From Phycisphaerae bacterium (GTDB lineage: Bacteria > Planctomycetota > Phycisphaerae > FEN-1346 > JAACEH01), in NCBI GenBank assembly GCA_012729015.1, contig JAAYDY010000093.1, positions 1 to 55,221 of the forward strand: DNA of 55,221 bases. The letters are read 5' to 3'. The position numbers and the translations under genes are program-made. This document shows positions 9,594 through 19,044 of this stretch, piece after piece (within the stretch, counting starts at the first letter, position 1; every line of letters begins with the position of its first letter). The notes beneath the pieces are model-generated. The model saw nothing but the letters and a program-made list of their open reading frames with translations. It did no database searches and had not been told where the DNA came from.

Positions 9594-9736
9594 CACCCTC
9601 ACCCGGCCCTGCGGGCCACCCTCTCCCCTCAAGGGAGAGGGGTTAACAACCCCTCCCCCTTCCAGGCAGTGAACCCCTCTCCCTGCGTGCAGGGAGAGGT
9701 GCCCCGAGCCTTCAGCGAGGGGCGGTGAGGGTCGAA
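9594..9736 (+). repeat. Family A repeat cluster
   Basis: Three linked parts: CGGCCCTGCGGGCC; a CTCTCCCCTCAAGGGAGAG-type palindrome; and at 9676-9699 a perfect 10-bp stem CCTCTCCCTG/CAGGGAGAGG with a CGTG loop, followed by TGCCCCGAGC and GCGGTGAGGGTCGAA. Related copies lie at 31243-31312 (opposite strand) and in 54768-55035. Confidence 0.85.
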
Positions 9737-9764
9737 CGGGAAGAACTCTTGGCCGCGCCAACCG

Positions 9765-9826
9765 TAGGGGCGGCTCGCTGCAAGTCCCGAGCCATGTCGA
9801 GGGGCGAGCCGCCCCGAGTTCGTCAC
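9765..9826 (+). repeat. Family E inverted repeat, copy 1
   Basis: GGGGCGGCTCGC (9767-9778) is perfectly inverted at GCGAGCCGCCCC (9804-9815) with a 25-nt centre. Copies are at 11571-11630, 31144-31192 (opposite strand) and, diverged, at 42541-42602. Confidence 0.85.
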
Positions 9827-9919
9827 ATGCTCGCAGCCTCGGCAAGGACGCACACCTTCCTGAGACGCTCGCATTGAACGGCGGTTCCCGCAATCTGCCG
9901 ACGGGTCGGTCGTGACGGG

Positions 9920-11275
9920 TCAGGCGCGGCGCCGGCGGCGGGCCAGGAGGGCAGCGGCACCGAGGGCCAGCAGGCTCATCGTGGCGGGCTCGGGCACCAC
10001 CGCAATGGAGTAGACTCGCTCGCCGAGGGCTTCGAAGGTGTCCTGGAAGTAACCGTCGCCGGCGAACAGGACCGTGTGCTGGTCGTCGCCGAGACGGATG
10101 ACCTCGGTGCCGGCGGTCAGGCCCTCGACGTAGACCGTCGCCAAGGCGGCTCGCGGGGTGATAGGATCGAACTGACCGAGCTGCGCGGCGTCCGGTCCAA
10201 GGTCGGTGTTCTGAGCGAAGATCCAGAGCCGGCCATCGTAGTCCGTGGCCTTGAAGTGGCTCGTCAAGGGTATGCCGCCGAGAAGGTCCACCATCGTGAT
10301 GCTGACGGGCGTCTCGCTGGGTGAGGCGAGCAGCGCGGGGGCCAGCTGCGTCAACTGGCTGTTAAGGCGATGGAGTTCGGTTTCCATCTCGGGTGTTGGC
10401 GCAAACTCGTCAAACGTGGGTTGCCAGGCGTGGGTGAAATAGCCGACTGCGGTGGCTCCCTGGATCAGCGCGCCCCAGACCTGGTACCGCGTGTGGACCG
10501 GCAGGACGTCGGGTTGCTGCTCGTAGGTGATCCATTGGCTGCCCTTGCTCGTCTCGATCCAGACATAGACCGGTCGGCCTTCGGCCAACTGGACCAGTTG
10601 AGCCACTCCCGACGCCGTCCGGTTCAGCCACGCAGGGCACCCGTAGCCGTAGATCGGATAGAGGTCATAGCCCACCACGTCGGCGCCGGCGACATACTGG
10701 GGATAGAGTTCAGCCTGTCGCGCGGCGGAGTAGCGGCTGCGGAACTCGGCCATGAAGTGCGATGTGTATGTCGTGAAGACGGGGCGTCCGACGCCTTGGT
10801 CCTGCAACCATTGGTATTGCGAGACCACTTCGGCCGGCGGCACCTTCGGCTCCCAGCCCGCCCCGGAGTCTTGCGGCATGTCGGGCTCGTCGGAGAGGTG
10901 CCAGCCGAGAATGTAATCGTGCCCCGCCGCGGCTGCCACCTGGGCGGCGCTGCTGGACTGGACCACGCAGTATCCACCGGCCGCCTCGGCCGCCTCAGCC
11001 TGTTCCAGCGGTGTGACCTGGTTGCCCATGAACGTGTTGAAGCCCAGGCTCCGCAGGTGGGCAAAACTGTTCCATTTGTTATTGGGGTGCTGGAGCCACG
11101 ACATGATCGGCAGAAACGGCTCGCCGTTGACGATGAACTGTCCCTGAGCGCCGATCTCGACCGCCTGGATCGCAGGCAGCGGCGCGGGATCGTCGGCACG
11201 GACCGCCGCAGGACCTGCCACCCCATACACCACGGCACACGTCAGCACCCAGACAAGCTCTCGGAGTCGCGTCAT
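9920..11275 (-). CDS. PEP-CTERM secreted protein with putative TIM-barrel (glycosidase-like) domain
   Basis: A 451-residue protein from the ATG at 11275, which has GAGGG upstream; a longer reading from 11302 would lack a good RBS. A signal peptide ends near residue 27. The body opens with FIVNGEPFLPIMSW and SLGFNTFMGN, then LGWHLSDEPD (123-132). This order (N-G-x-P-F-x-P, a barrel strand, then a D/S-DEP acidic motif) is typical of glycoside-hydrolase-like TIM barrels, with Glu130 the likeliest catalytic acid. The C-terminus VPEPATMSLLALGAAALLARRRRRA, split as VPEPA, a membrane helix and an Arg cluster, is a textbook PEP-CTERM sorting tail, so an exosortase and archaeosortase-like processing are expected. 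The substrate is unknown. Confidence 0.75.
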   Translation of the reverse strand: MTRLRELVWVLTCAVVYGVAGPAAVRADDPAPLPAIQAVEIGAQGQFIVNGEPFLPIMSWLQHPNNKWNSFAHLRSLGFNTFMGNQVTPLEQAEAAEAAGGYCVVQSSSAAQVAAAAGHDYILGWHLSDEPDMPQDSGAGWEPKVPPAEVVSQYQWLQDQGVGRPVFTTYTSHFMAEFRSRYSAARQAELYPQYVAGADVVGYDLYPIYGYGCPAWLNRTASGVAQLVQLAEGRPVYVWIETSKGSQWITYEQQPDVLPVHTRYQVWGALIQGATAVGYFTHAWQPTFDEFAPTPEMETELHRLNSQLTQLAPALLASPSETPVSITMVDLLGGIPLTSHFKATDYDGRLWIFAQNTDLGPDAAQLGQFDPITPRAALATVYVEGLTAGTEVIRLGDDQHTVLFAGDGYFQDTFEALGERVYSIAVVPEPATMSLLALGAAALLARRRRRA

Positions 11276-11324
11276 GGTGGGTTCCCTCTCGGTTAAGACC
11301 ATTGTTCACCGCAGCTTATGGAGT

Positions 11325-11354
11325 ATTATACGCCAATAGCGTGCCTGTCGGCAA
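11325..11354 (-). promoter_or_regulatory. Sigma-70 promoter of the PEP-CTERM gene
   Basis: Read on the minus strand: TTGCCG (11354-11349), an 18-bp spacer and a perfect TATAAT (11330-11325). The predicted start lies near 11318, leaving a leader of about 43 nt to the ATG at 11275. Confidence 0.7.
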
Positions 11355-11570
11355 CGAAATTCGCAACACGTGAGGGCCCCGGGCGTGCGGCACGCGTCGC
11401 CCTGGGGGGGGCGTCGTGGGCATGCTGCTGTCGGTTCTCGTAAGTCCTCTGGCAATGTCCTCCGGAACCGTATGGCTGATCGGCCCGACTGCGGGCGAGG
11501 TCGCCAAATCCCTCGCTGGAGAGGCCCAGTTGGGGTGAGGATCGAATGAGGCAACCCTCCCGCTGCGATC

Positions 11571-11630
11571 CACCGCAGGGGCGGCTCGCTGCAAGTCCCG
11601 CGCCATGTTGAGGGGCGAGCCTCCCCTGCA
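11571..11630 (+). repeat. Family E inverted repeat, copy 2
   Basis: GGGGCGGCTCGC (11578-11589) and GCGAGCCTCCCC (11615-11626), with the same 25-nt centre as copy 1 at 9765 apart from a few changes. Confidence 0.85.
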
Positions 11631-11714
11631 ACCACACGCGGGCGAACTCATCGGCAACATGCCCATGCTATGGTGCGGCCCCCAAGACGCCAACGCACCC
11701 AGCGCCGGGCCGCC

Positions 11715-14700
11715 TCACTTCGCCGCCACAAGCGGCAGGTGCGGCTCGGCGAGGCGATTGACCAGCACCACCACGCCGCCGGGCAACTCCTGGTCGCCGA
11801 GGATCGTCCTCGACTCGGCGCGGAACTGTGTCCAGGCCGCGCCGCCGGCGCGGCGGCAGGCCATCGCCGACAGGACGACGAGGTCTTCGCCCGGCAATTG
11901 CCGCGAGGCCATCGCGGCCAGCGCCTGGACGTCGATCTCCTCGGCCGGGCCCACGAGCGCCAGGCCCGCGCGGGCCAGGTCGCCGAACGGCATCTCCTTG
12001 CTTGTCAGGCTGCCCAGCGTCTCGCCGGCCTTCACCACGGTGGCGCCGTCGTCGCGCAGCGCGAGCGCCGCATAGACCAGTCGCAGCAACGCTGTGTAGT
12101 CCTGCGACAGTTTCTCGACGTCGGCCTGGACGGCCTCGGCAGCCGCGGCTCGACACAGGTCGCGGGCATGCAACGCCATAGCGGCCAGGGGCTTGTTCTC
12201 GGGCAGCGCCTTGGAGCTTTCGGTCAGGATCCACAACGACCGCAGCATCAGGGCGGCGGCCCGCTCGTTCTTGAGCAACTCCGGCACCTGCGGGCTCCGC
12301 CACGCGATGGCCAGTTCGGTCATGGCTTCGTCGTCGGTCCGGCCCGCGGCGGCGTCGGCCAGGAGCCGCCACGAGTACGCCTCCAAGGCGTCCGCCACGC
12401 GCTGCTGCTCGGCTACGGTCAGCGACTTCGCGACAGCGGCCTGCCGCTCGGTGGCGCGCTGGCTGGTCACGGCGTGCAGTTTCGCCAGGTCGCCGTCGAA
12501 CTTCGCCGCCGGATCGGCCAGGTCGGCCAACAGCCTGGCCGCCTCGGCGTGCTTGGCGGCGTCGGCGAAGACGAGCACCTGCGACGGCCCGTACCAGACG
12601 ATCGTCTCGTCGCCGAGGCCGAGCTTCGCGCGGACGGCTGTGATGAACGCGGCCAGATCCTTGCGCACCGCGGCCATCTTCTTTTCGTGGTCCTTGATCT
12701 TCTCGAGTTCCTTGGCGGACGGGCCGGCCAGGAGCGACACGTCGTAGACCCACGGGGCGGCGCATTCGGCGGCGCGGCGGGCGGAGGCGACAACGATGCC
12801 GCCGTCGCGCAGTTGCCACTGGAGCCGCAAGGGTTGCAGCGTCCAGTCCAGCGCCTGGGCGACGGTCGCGCGGCGCAGGTCAAGCCACGTGACGCGGGCA
12901 TCGGACGCGGCCAGCATCGCTGCGGCGTCGCGCTCGCTGCCGCCGGTGACACGGATCGTGAGGCCCGACGCGGTGGCGAGTTCGGCCAGTGCCTCGCCGA
13001 CGGACTTGTCGCGAATCACCAGGTCGAGCTTCTTGTCGAGGGCCGGGGCGGCGGCGGTCCACTGCTTCAGCAGCCGCTCGTCGATGGACGCGATGGTCTC
13101 GGTGGCCTTCGCGGCCGTTTCGTCGCTGCCGAGGGCTGCGCTGAGCAGGTACGCATAGGCGGCCGTCTGCCGCGCGGACGCCAGTTGCGCGTCGTCCTTG
13201 GCCAGGGCCTCGGCCTTGGCGAGCTTTTCGACGGCCAGCACCACCACGGCTGCTTGCTGCTCGGGGAACCACGTGTTGTACACGTCGCCGGCGAACGACA
13301 GGTCGTTCAGTTCGTCGCCGTCGCTCAAGGCATAGGCGCCTCGCAGGGACTTGTTATTGCTGAAGCTCAACCCCCCGCTCAGGTTCATCTGCGGAACGAT
13401 GCGGCCGAAGTCGGGCGATGCCTCGGTCGTGCGGCCCGAGGTCGGCGCGCCGGGGCCGAACCCGGCATGGCGGCGCTGCGGCACGCGGCCCGCCGAGTCG
13501 GCCGACTTGAGGGTAAACACGCCGCGAGGCCGCTCGGCGGGCGCGGGGGCAGTGGCCGCCGGCGCGGCGGAGAAGAGCGCCCCGCCGCCTCCGCCGGCGC
13601 CAAAGATGCCGTCCTGGACCTCCGCCAGTTCCAGCTCTCGCTCTTCGCCGAAGAAACCTTCGTAGCGCGTGCCCTCGGGAATCGGCACCGGCACGAGCAT
13701 CCGCCGCGGCGGGCGGGCGGGCTCACCGTAGCGGTTCAGCTCCGCCTCGTCCACGGCCACGAAGCTCGTGTACTGGCTCATCAGCCGATAGTCCAGCGCG
13801 ATCTGCGTGACTTCCTGCTCCACTTCGGGCGACCCGGCGTAGTAGGTCTGCTGCATGAGGTCCTCGATCTTCTGCCGAGCCCAGACCTTCGCCAGCACCT
13901 CGTGCCGCGGCGACGACGGCGGGAAGGTGGCCGCCAGCGGCCACTGGGCGGGCTGGCCTTCCACGTTGCCGCTGACGGTCAGCGTGGTGAGGGTGCGAGA
14001 GAACGGGTTGACGTAGCGGCCGAAGAGGATCACCGGCCGCTCGGCCCACAGTTCGGGAATGCGGGCCGGATAGGTCTCGGTCACCTGGACGCCGCCCCAG
14101 TCGATGGCGATCTTCGACAGCTGCGCCCGGTGAATGCGCATCATGATCTCTTCGACGGTCTCGGCGGGGTTCTCCCTGAGCGAGAGCACTTTGCCCATGC
14201 CGCCGCCCTGGCGGGCCACACCGTCAACGAGGAACCGGTTGACCGACTCGCCGATGCCCAGGCACCAGAACCGCACGCGGTCGCCCGCGCGGCGGCCGAC
14301 CTCGGCGATGATCTCGGCCTCGTTGCCGATGAACCCGTCGGTCAGCATCAGCACGATCCGAACGCGCTGGGGATCGGCCGGCTCGTCCAGGGCCATCTTC
14401 ACGCCCTTGAGCATCTCGGTGCCGCCGGAGCCGCGAAGCTCATCGGTGAACGCCAGGGCCTTCTTGATGTTGGCTTCCGTCACCGGCACCGGGGCCTCGA
14501 ACAGCTTCTGCGACTCGCTGGCGAACGTCACCACCTGGACGGTGTCGCCGGGATTGCACTTTCTGAGCAACTGGGCCATCGTCTGACGCACCTGGTCCGT
14601 CGGTTCGCCGCTCATGGAGCCGGACACGTCGATCAGGAACACAATCTCGCGCGGCGGGGCCTGCTTCAGCCGCTCGTCGAGCTTCGGCTGAATCATCAGC

Positions 14701-15824
14701 ATGAAGTACCCTGCGCCGCGGCCGTCGGTGTGCGTCAGGAGGGCCATCTCGGGTTTCTCGCCGACGACGCCGTAGCGCAACACGAAATCCTTGTTCGGAA
14801 TGCTGTCGGCCTCGCCCAGCGCGACCGTCGCCGTCGAGGGGCCGGTCTGCTGCGGCTGGGCGGCGTGGTTGATGACCTTGAGGTCGCGGATCGGTACGCC
14901 GGCATCCACCGTGACCGACAGGGAAATGTCGTGCCCGTTGCGGAAACCGGGCTTGAGGACCGGCGGCGTGATGCGCGAGGCGTCCGGCACGCGGTCGGTG
15001 TCGGGGGCCCAGCCGGTGCCCTTGGGATCGGCCTTGGGCTGCCCGTCGCCGGGTGCCGGCTGTATAATCTCCCTCAAATCCTTGAGCTTATCCTTGATCT
15101 CGCCGACCTTGTCCTTGAGTTCCGGCGGCACGGGCGGCACGTCGGAGGTGGCCGCGCCGGGAATGTACCGCGGGCCGACGACCATGGGGAAGTGGAATTC
15201 GTACGTGCCGCGGTCGTAGCTCAGGACGTCCACGTACGCGATCTCGATGCGTATCTCTTCCTTGGGCTTGATGTTACCGACGGTCTGGGTGAAGATGTTG
15301 GGCCGCTCCTGTTCCAGCAGCGCCGCCGTGGCGCCCTCGGCGATGGCTTGCTCGTAGATGGCCCGGGCCTCGTCGCGGCGCTTGATGATGCCGACAATCC
15401 GCCGACCGCTGCTGTAGACCATGGTCATGTCGTCCACGGCCGCCTGGTGCGGCAACGGAAAGACGTACACCGCCTCGATCTTCTCGTCCAGGGGATTGAA
15501 GAAGGTCTGCGTGACCTTGACGCGGGCGATGAAGCCGGAGACCTCGGCCTTGACGTCGGTGTGCTTGAGGGGGCACTCGACGACCTCGCCGTCCGGCTTG
15601 ACGACGCGCAGGGCGCCCTGGGTGACGTCGGTGGCGAGTTGCTCGGCGCGTTTGGCCTCGGCTTCGGCCTCGGTGGCCGCCGGTGCGCCGCCACGGCTAT
15701 CTCCATTGGCAGCCACCACATACGGCAGCCCGCCGACCAGAAGCATCGCCAGGGCGGCCAGGCCGACCGTCGCCGCGACCGTGGCCGCCAGAGCTGTACG
15801 GACCGATTTCCTGTTGCCGTTCAT
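11715..15824 (-). CDS. Large VIT / von Willebrand factor A domain protein with STN-like C-terminal region
   Basis: A 1369-residue protein. The ATG at 15824 has GGAGG eight bases upstream; a TTG five codons earlier is less likely. An N-terminal hydrophobic segment (residues 11-38) is a signal peptide or anchor. A VIT domain follows (about 65-190, with YVFPLP and ERPNIFTQ), as in inter-alpha-trypsin inhibitor heavy chains. The vWA domain (about 390-560) has an intact MIDAS start DVSGSMS near 397 and LTDGF further on, so metal-dependent ligand binding is likely. The long C-terminal half includes LDLVIRDKSVGEALAELA and ITIRV-like strands near 930-1010, resembling a secretin/TonB short N-terminal (STN) fold. 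An exported adhesive or envelope-scaffold role is inferred. Bacterial VIT-vWA proteins are common in planctomycetes, but their function is mostly unknown. Confidence 0.75.
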   Translation of the reverse strand: MNGNRKSVRTALAATVAATVGLAALAMLLVGGLPYVVAANGDSRGGAPAATEAEAEAKRAEQLATDVTQGALRVVKPDGEVVECPLKHTDVKAEVSGFIARVKVTQTFFNPLDEKIEAVYVFPLPHQAAVDDMTMVYSSGRRIVGIIKRRDEARAIYEQAIAEGATAALLEQERPNIFTQTVGNIKPKEEIRIEIAYVDVLSYDRGTYEFHFPMVVGPRYIPGAATSDVPPVPPELKDKVGEIKDKLKDLREIIQPAPGDGQPKADPKGTGWAPDTDRVPDASRITPPVLKPGFRNGHDISLSVTVDAGVPIRDLKVINHAAQPQQTGPSTATVALGEADSIPNKDFVLRYGVVGEKPEMALLTHTDGRGAGYFMLMIQPKLDERLKQAPPREIVFLIDVSGSMSGEPTDQVRQTMAQLLRKCNPGDTVQVVTFASESQKLFEAPVPVTEANIKKALAFTDELRGSGGTEMLKGVKMALDEPADPQRVRIVLMLTDGFIGNEAEIIAEVGRRAGDRVRFWCLGIGESVNRFLVDGVARQGGGMGKVLSLRENPAETVEEIMMRIHRAQLSKIAIDWGGVQVTETYPARIPELWAERPVILFGRYVNPFSRTLTTLTVSGNVEGQPAQWPLAATFPPSSPRHEVLAKVWARQKIEDLMQQTYYAGSPEVEQEVTQIALDYRLMSQYTSFVAVDEAELNRYGEPARPPRRMLVPVPIPEGTRYEGFFGEERELELAEVQDGIFGAGGGGGALFSAAPAATAPAPAERPRGVFTLKSADSAGRVPQRRHAGFGPGAPTSGRTTEASPDFGRIVPQMNLSGGLSFSNNKSLRGAYALSDGDELNDLSFAGDVYNTWFPEQQAAVVVLAVEKLAKAEALAKDDAQLASARQTAAYAYLLSAALGSDETAAKATETIASIDERLLKQWTAAAPALDKKLDLVIRDKSVGEALAELATASGLTIRVTGGSERDAAAMLAASDARVTWLDLRRATVAQALDWTLQPLRLQWQLRDGGIVVASARRAAECAAPWVYDVSLLAGPSAKELEKIKDHEKKMAAVRKDLAAFITAVRAKLGLGDETIVWYGPSQVLVFADAAKHAEAARLLADLADPAAKFDGDLAKLHAVTSQRATERQAAVAKSLTVAEQQRVADALEAYSWRLLADAAAGRTDDEAMTELAIAWRSPQVPELLKNERAAALMLRSLWILTESSKALPENKPLAAMALHARDLCRAAAAEAVQADVEKLSQDYTALLRLVYAALALRDDGATVVKAGETLGSLTSKEMPFGDLARAGLALVGPAEEIDVQALAAMASRQLPGEDLVVLSAMACRRAGGAAWTQFRAESRTILGDQELPGGVVVLVNRLAEPHLPLVAAK

Positions 15825-16155
15825 CGCCGTCGCCTCCAAGAGAAGAAGTGTGTGTCCGGGATTGTACCGCGTTCGAGCCCCGCCGGGCCGCGCGCCGGCA
15901 CTGCTTCACGCCATACTCAGACGCTTGCGGCGAGCATGGGTTCCCGGGATTCGCCGCCGACCGTATGAACACGCCGGGGAACCAAAGGCTCTTTGCCTGG
16001 TTGCGGGAGTTCTGTAGGATGTCTGCCCGCCGGGAGGCCAGAGTGTGCCCGGGGGGCATGAGTTTTGGCAGCCCCCGAGGCGTGGCGGATGCGTTTAATG
16101 GAACGATTACGGGAATCGTGGTCCGATGCTGAATTGTGCAGCACGAGGAGACGTC
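15825..16155. other. Intergenic, 331 bp, between divergent genes
   Basis: It must carry the promoters of both the VIT/vWA gene (minus) and the GH123-like gene (plus). On the minus strand TACAAT lies near 15866, but no matching -35 is seen. On the plus strand TTGCCT (about 15993), 16 bp and TAGGAT (about 16015) is a weak candidate. No gene is visible. Confidence 0.5.
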
Positions 16156-18897
16156 ATGTTGAGCCGAAAATGTCTGATCACGGGTGGCGCGGTCGCGTTG
16201 TCGTTGGTTCTTATTGCGGTGGGAGCTCAGGGGCAGTCGCGTCGGCGGGAGGCGCCCGCGTCGGGGGCGTCGTCGCAGGGCGGGGACAAGACCGTGCTGG
16301 ATCTGGCGTCGCCGTGGCGGCTGCACACGTCGCTGAAGCCGCCGCTGGTGCGCGAGGGCGCCGGGGTGAAGCCGCTGGCGATGCCGCAGCGGTGGATGAT
16401 GTGGGAATCGCCGGAGCCGCCGGCCGACTGGGCCCAGGCGGACTTCGACGACGGCTCGTGGCTGCGTGGCCCTGCGTCGCGCGGCGGGGCGTCGCCGCGC
16501 GTGGCGCGGCTGTGTCTGCGCGGACGGTTCGTGGTGGCCGATCCGGCCCGCGCCGGCGGCCTGAAGCTGTCGGTGGCCTACCATGGCGGCGCGATCGTCT
16601 ATGTCAACGGCAAGGAGCTGAAGCGTGGCGACGTGGCGCCCGGGGCGGCCAGGACGGCCAAGGAGTACCCGGAGACGGCGTTCGTGACGCGCGAGGGCGG
16701 GTACTTGGCGCCGGCCAATGCGTACCTGGGGGGCAAGCCGGGCTACAAGCCCGACGCCGACGCCCAGGAACGCATGAAGCAGTGGCGTCGCGAGATGGCG
16801 GATGTGGCGATTCCGGCGTCGATGCTTCGTCGCGGCGAAAACGTCCTGGCGATCGAGCTGATCCGCGCGCCGTACGATTTCCGCAAGGTGAAGGCCTCGG
16901 CCGGCGACTTCCCGCACGAGTTCGCGTGGTACACCTGTCGGCTGCTGGACGTGCGGCTGTCGGCTGTCGGCGGCGATGCGGTGACGTCGTCGGTGCGACC
17001 GGAAGGGATGCACGTCCACAACAGCAACCCGCTGGCGGGCGACTTCGACGTGGATTTCGCGAATCCGGCGGAGCCGCTGCGGCCGATCGCGCTGGCCGGT
17101 GCGGCCAACGGCTCCTATAGCGGCAAGGTGGTGGTCGGATCGACGAAGCCGCTGGCCGGCCTGGCGGCCAAGGCGACGGCCCTGACGGGGCCGGGCGGCT
17201 CGATTCCGGCCGAGGCGGTGCGACTGCGCTACGCCGCCGCGTGGGGCGACGAGCACCTGACCGACAGCACGTACTTCCAGCAGACGCCGCCCTACCGGTC
17301 GCGCGTGACGCTGATGGACATGCTGCTGGAGGCGGCGCCGGAGGGGGCGGCCGTGGTGCCGGTGTGGGTGACCGTGAACGTGCCGAAGGCGGCCAAGGCC
17401 GGCCTCTACAAGGGGACCGTGACCGTGACGGCGACCGGCGAGAAGCCCGTGGCCGTGCCGGTGGAGCTGACCGTGGCCGACTGGTCGCTGCCGGACGTCG
17501 AGCAGTGGCGGACGTGGGTCGAGCTGATGCAGTCGCCGGACACGCTGGCGCTGGAGTACGATGTGCCGCTGTGGTCGGAGCGTCACTGGGAGCTGATCGC
17601 CCGGAGCTTCCGGGAAATGAGCGCCACGGGCAGCCGCGTGCTGTACGTGCCGTTGCTGGCGCATACGAACCTGGGCAACGACGAGTCGATGGTGCGGTGG
17701 ATCGAGAAGGGCAACAACCGGTTCGAGCACGACTTCACGGTGATGGACAAGTACCTGGACCTGGCCGAGAAGCACCTCGGGAAGCCGAAGATCGTCGTGT
17801 TCAACGTGTGGGACGTGTACATGATCCCGAAGAAGAACCCGACGGCGGGCCAGGGCGGCGGCCACCGGCGGATGGTCGGGAGCTTCGACGCCGAGCAGGC
17901 GGCGAAGATGGGCACGGGGCCGCTCGTGACGGTGGTGGACGCCAAGGGCGGCAAGACCGACAGCGCGTACCTGCCGACGTTCTTCGAGCCGGCGGCCAAG
18001 GGGATCTGGCAGCCGCTGTTTGCGGCGCTGCGGCAACGGATGAAGCGGCGCGGGCTCGAGGACGCGATGATGCTGGGCATGGTGACGGACGCCTACCCGT
18101 CGAAGGAGGAAGTGACGCTGCTGAAGGAGTTGTCGGGCGGCCTGCCGTGGGTGTCGCACGGTCACGGCGGCTTCGAGGCGAACCAGTTACTGCACGGCGT
18201 CTCGCCGGTGGGGTACCAGGCGTGCGTGTGGTTCACGCAGTTCGCCGACCAGATTCTGACGCACGGGAAAACCTGGGGCGACGTGCCGATGTACGGGTGG
18301 CAGTACGGGCAGCTTCGGGTGGCGTACGAGCGGAACACGGACCTGGACAGCTATCCGCTGACGCGGTGGCGACAGATGGGTGAATCGAACATCACGGGGG
18401 GCCAGCGCGGTATGGGCCGCATCGGCGCGGACTTCTGGCCGGTGGTGAAAGACAATCGTGGCCGCCGGCGCGGGCGCGTCTGGGACCGCTTTCCCGAGAG
18501 CCGCTGGATGAACCTGAACATCTGCAACGCGTTGCTGGCGCCCGGCCCCGACGGGCCGGTGGCGACGACGCGGCTGGAAGCGTTCCGCGAGGGCGTCCAG
18601 GAGTGCGAGGCGCGGATCGCGATCGAGCGGGCCCTGGTGGACCCGAAGGCGTCGGCGCGGCTGGGCGCGCCGCTGGCCAAGCGATGCCGCGAGACGCTCG
18701 ACGAGCGGATGATGGTGCTCTGGAACAGCCTGAGCAGCCACCAGTTGACGGGCCCCGGGTGGCAGAACGGCCTCGGCTGGCGATGGTCGCCCGGGGTGAC
18801 GGGGCACCAGTGGTACGCCGGCTCGTCGGACTGGCAGAAGCGGTCGCTGGACCTCTACGGCCTGGCCGGCGAGGTGTCGCGGAAGGTCGGTCGCTGA
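16156..18897 (+). CDS. Secreted glycoside-hydrolase-like protein, GH123/DUF4091 type
   Basis: A 913-residue protein from the ATG at 16156 (GAGGAG upstream), with a signal peptide in the first 28 residues. The N-terminal third has a galactose-binding-like beta-sandwich (LRGRFVVADPARAGG then GGAIVYVNGKELKRG). A second Ig-like stretch follows (TVNVPKAAKAGLYKGTVTV). The catalytic-type region starts at ADWSLPD. Near the C-terminus RLEAFREGVQECEARIAIE matches the characteristic end of DUF4091, which forms the barrel of GH123 beta-N-acetylgalactosaminidases. I could not identify the family's D-E catalytic pair with certainty, so substrate and activity are open. The gene heads a run with two SIS-type cytoplasmic proteins, consistent with uptake and isomerisation of an amino-sugar; that link is inference. 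Confidence 0.65.
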   Translation: MLSRKCLITGGAVALSLVLIAVGAQGQSRRREAPASGASSQGGDKTVLDLASPWRLHTSLKPPLVREGAGVKPLAMPQRWMMWESPEPPADWAQADFDDGSWLRGPASRGGASPRVARLCLRGRFVVADPARAGGLKLSVAYHGGAIVYVNGKELKRGDVAPGAARTAKEYPETAFVTREGGYLAPANAYLGGKPGYKPDADAQERMKQWRREMADVAIPASMLRRGENVLAIELIRAPYDFRKVKASAGDFPHEFAWYTCRLLDVRLSAVGGDAVTSSVRPEGMHVHNSNPLAGDFDVDFANPAEPLRPIALAGAANGSYSGKVVVGSTKPLAGLAAKATALTGPGGSIPAEAVRLRYAAAWGDEHLTDSTYFQQTPPYRSRVTLMDMLLEAAPEGAAVVPVWVTVNVPKAAKAGLYKGTVTVTATGEKPVAVPVELTVADWSLPDVEQWRTWVELMQSPDTLALEYDVPLWSERHWELIARSFREMSATGSRVLYVPLLAHTNLGNDESMVRWIEKGNNRFEHDFTVMDKYLDLAEKHLGKPKIVVFNVWDVYMIPKKNPTAGQGGGHRRMVGSFDAEQAAKMGTGPLVTVVDAKGGKTDSAYLPTFFEPAAKGIWQPLFAALRQRMKRRGLEDAMMLGMVTDAYPSKEEVTLLKELSGGLPWVSHGHGGFEANQLLHGVSPVGYQACVWFTQFADQILTHGKTWGDVPMYGWQYGQLRVAYERNTDLDSYPLTRWRQMGESNITGGQRGMGRIGADFWPVVKDNRGRRRGRVWDRFPESRWMNLNICNALLAPGPDGPVATTRLEAFREGVQECEARIAIERALVDPKASARLGAPLAKRCRETLDERMMVLWNSLSSHQLTGPGWQNGLGWRWSPGVTGHQWYAGSSDWQKRSLDLYGLAGEVSRKVGR

Positions 18898-18903
18898 GGC
18901 ACG

Positions 18904-19006
18904 GGGTGCATTAACGTTTCGGGGAAAGCAGGGGCTTTCCTGCCCCTGCCACTCACGGGCAAGATGCCCGTGCCACGGGACGGCCCCCCAAAACGTTAGC
19001 GCACCC
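18904..19006. repeat. 103-bp nested inverted-repeat element
   Basis: 21-nt outer arms (18904-18924 and 18986-19006, 18 of 21 positions complementary; two of the three mismatches could be G-U in RNA) enclose smaller hairpins: GAAAGC/GCTTTC, CAGGGGC/GCCCCTG and CACGGGCA-AGA-TGCCCGTG. The innermost type recurs in the element at 21431-21543. It is MITE-like in size, with no coding capacity. Confidence 0.8.
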
Positions 19007-19044
19007 GAGGCACGAGGGAACACTGACAGAAAGGATGCCGCAGG

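Larger units (their letters stand above)
9542..9919. other. Intergenic, 378 bp, mostly hairpin repeats
   Basis: No credible gene. It contains a family A repeat cluster (9594-9736) and a family E inverted repeat (9765-9826). Both families recur in other gaps of the window. Confidence 0.7.
11276..11714. other. Intergenic, 439 bp: promoter plus repeat
   Basis: No credible gene. It holds the minus-strand promoter at 11325-11354 and a family E repeat at 11571-11630. The middle part (11360-11560) shows nothing I recognise. Confidence 0.65.

Noticed and set aside
11670..15968. A 1432-codon open frame on the plus strand opposite the VIT/vWA gene
   Set aside because: Its product is low-complexity (Arg, Gly, His, Leu) with no domain, while the opposite strand encodes recognisable VIT and vWA domains. 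Long antisense frames are expected in DNA this GC-rich.
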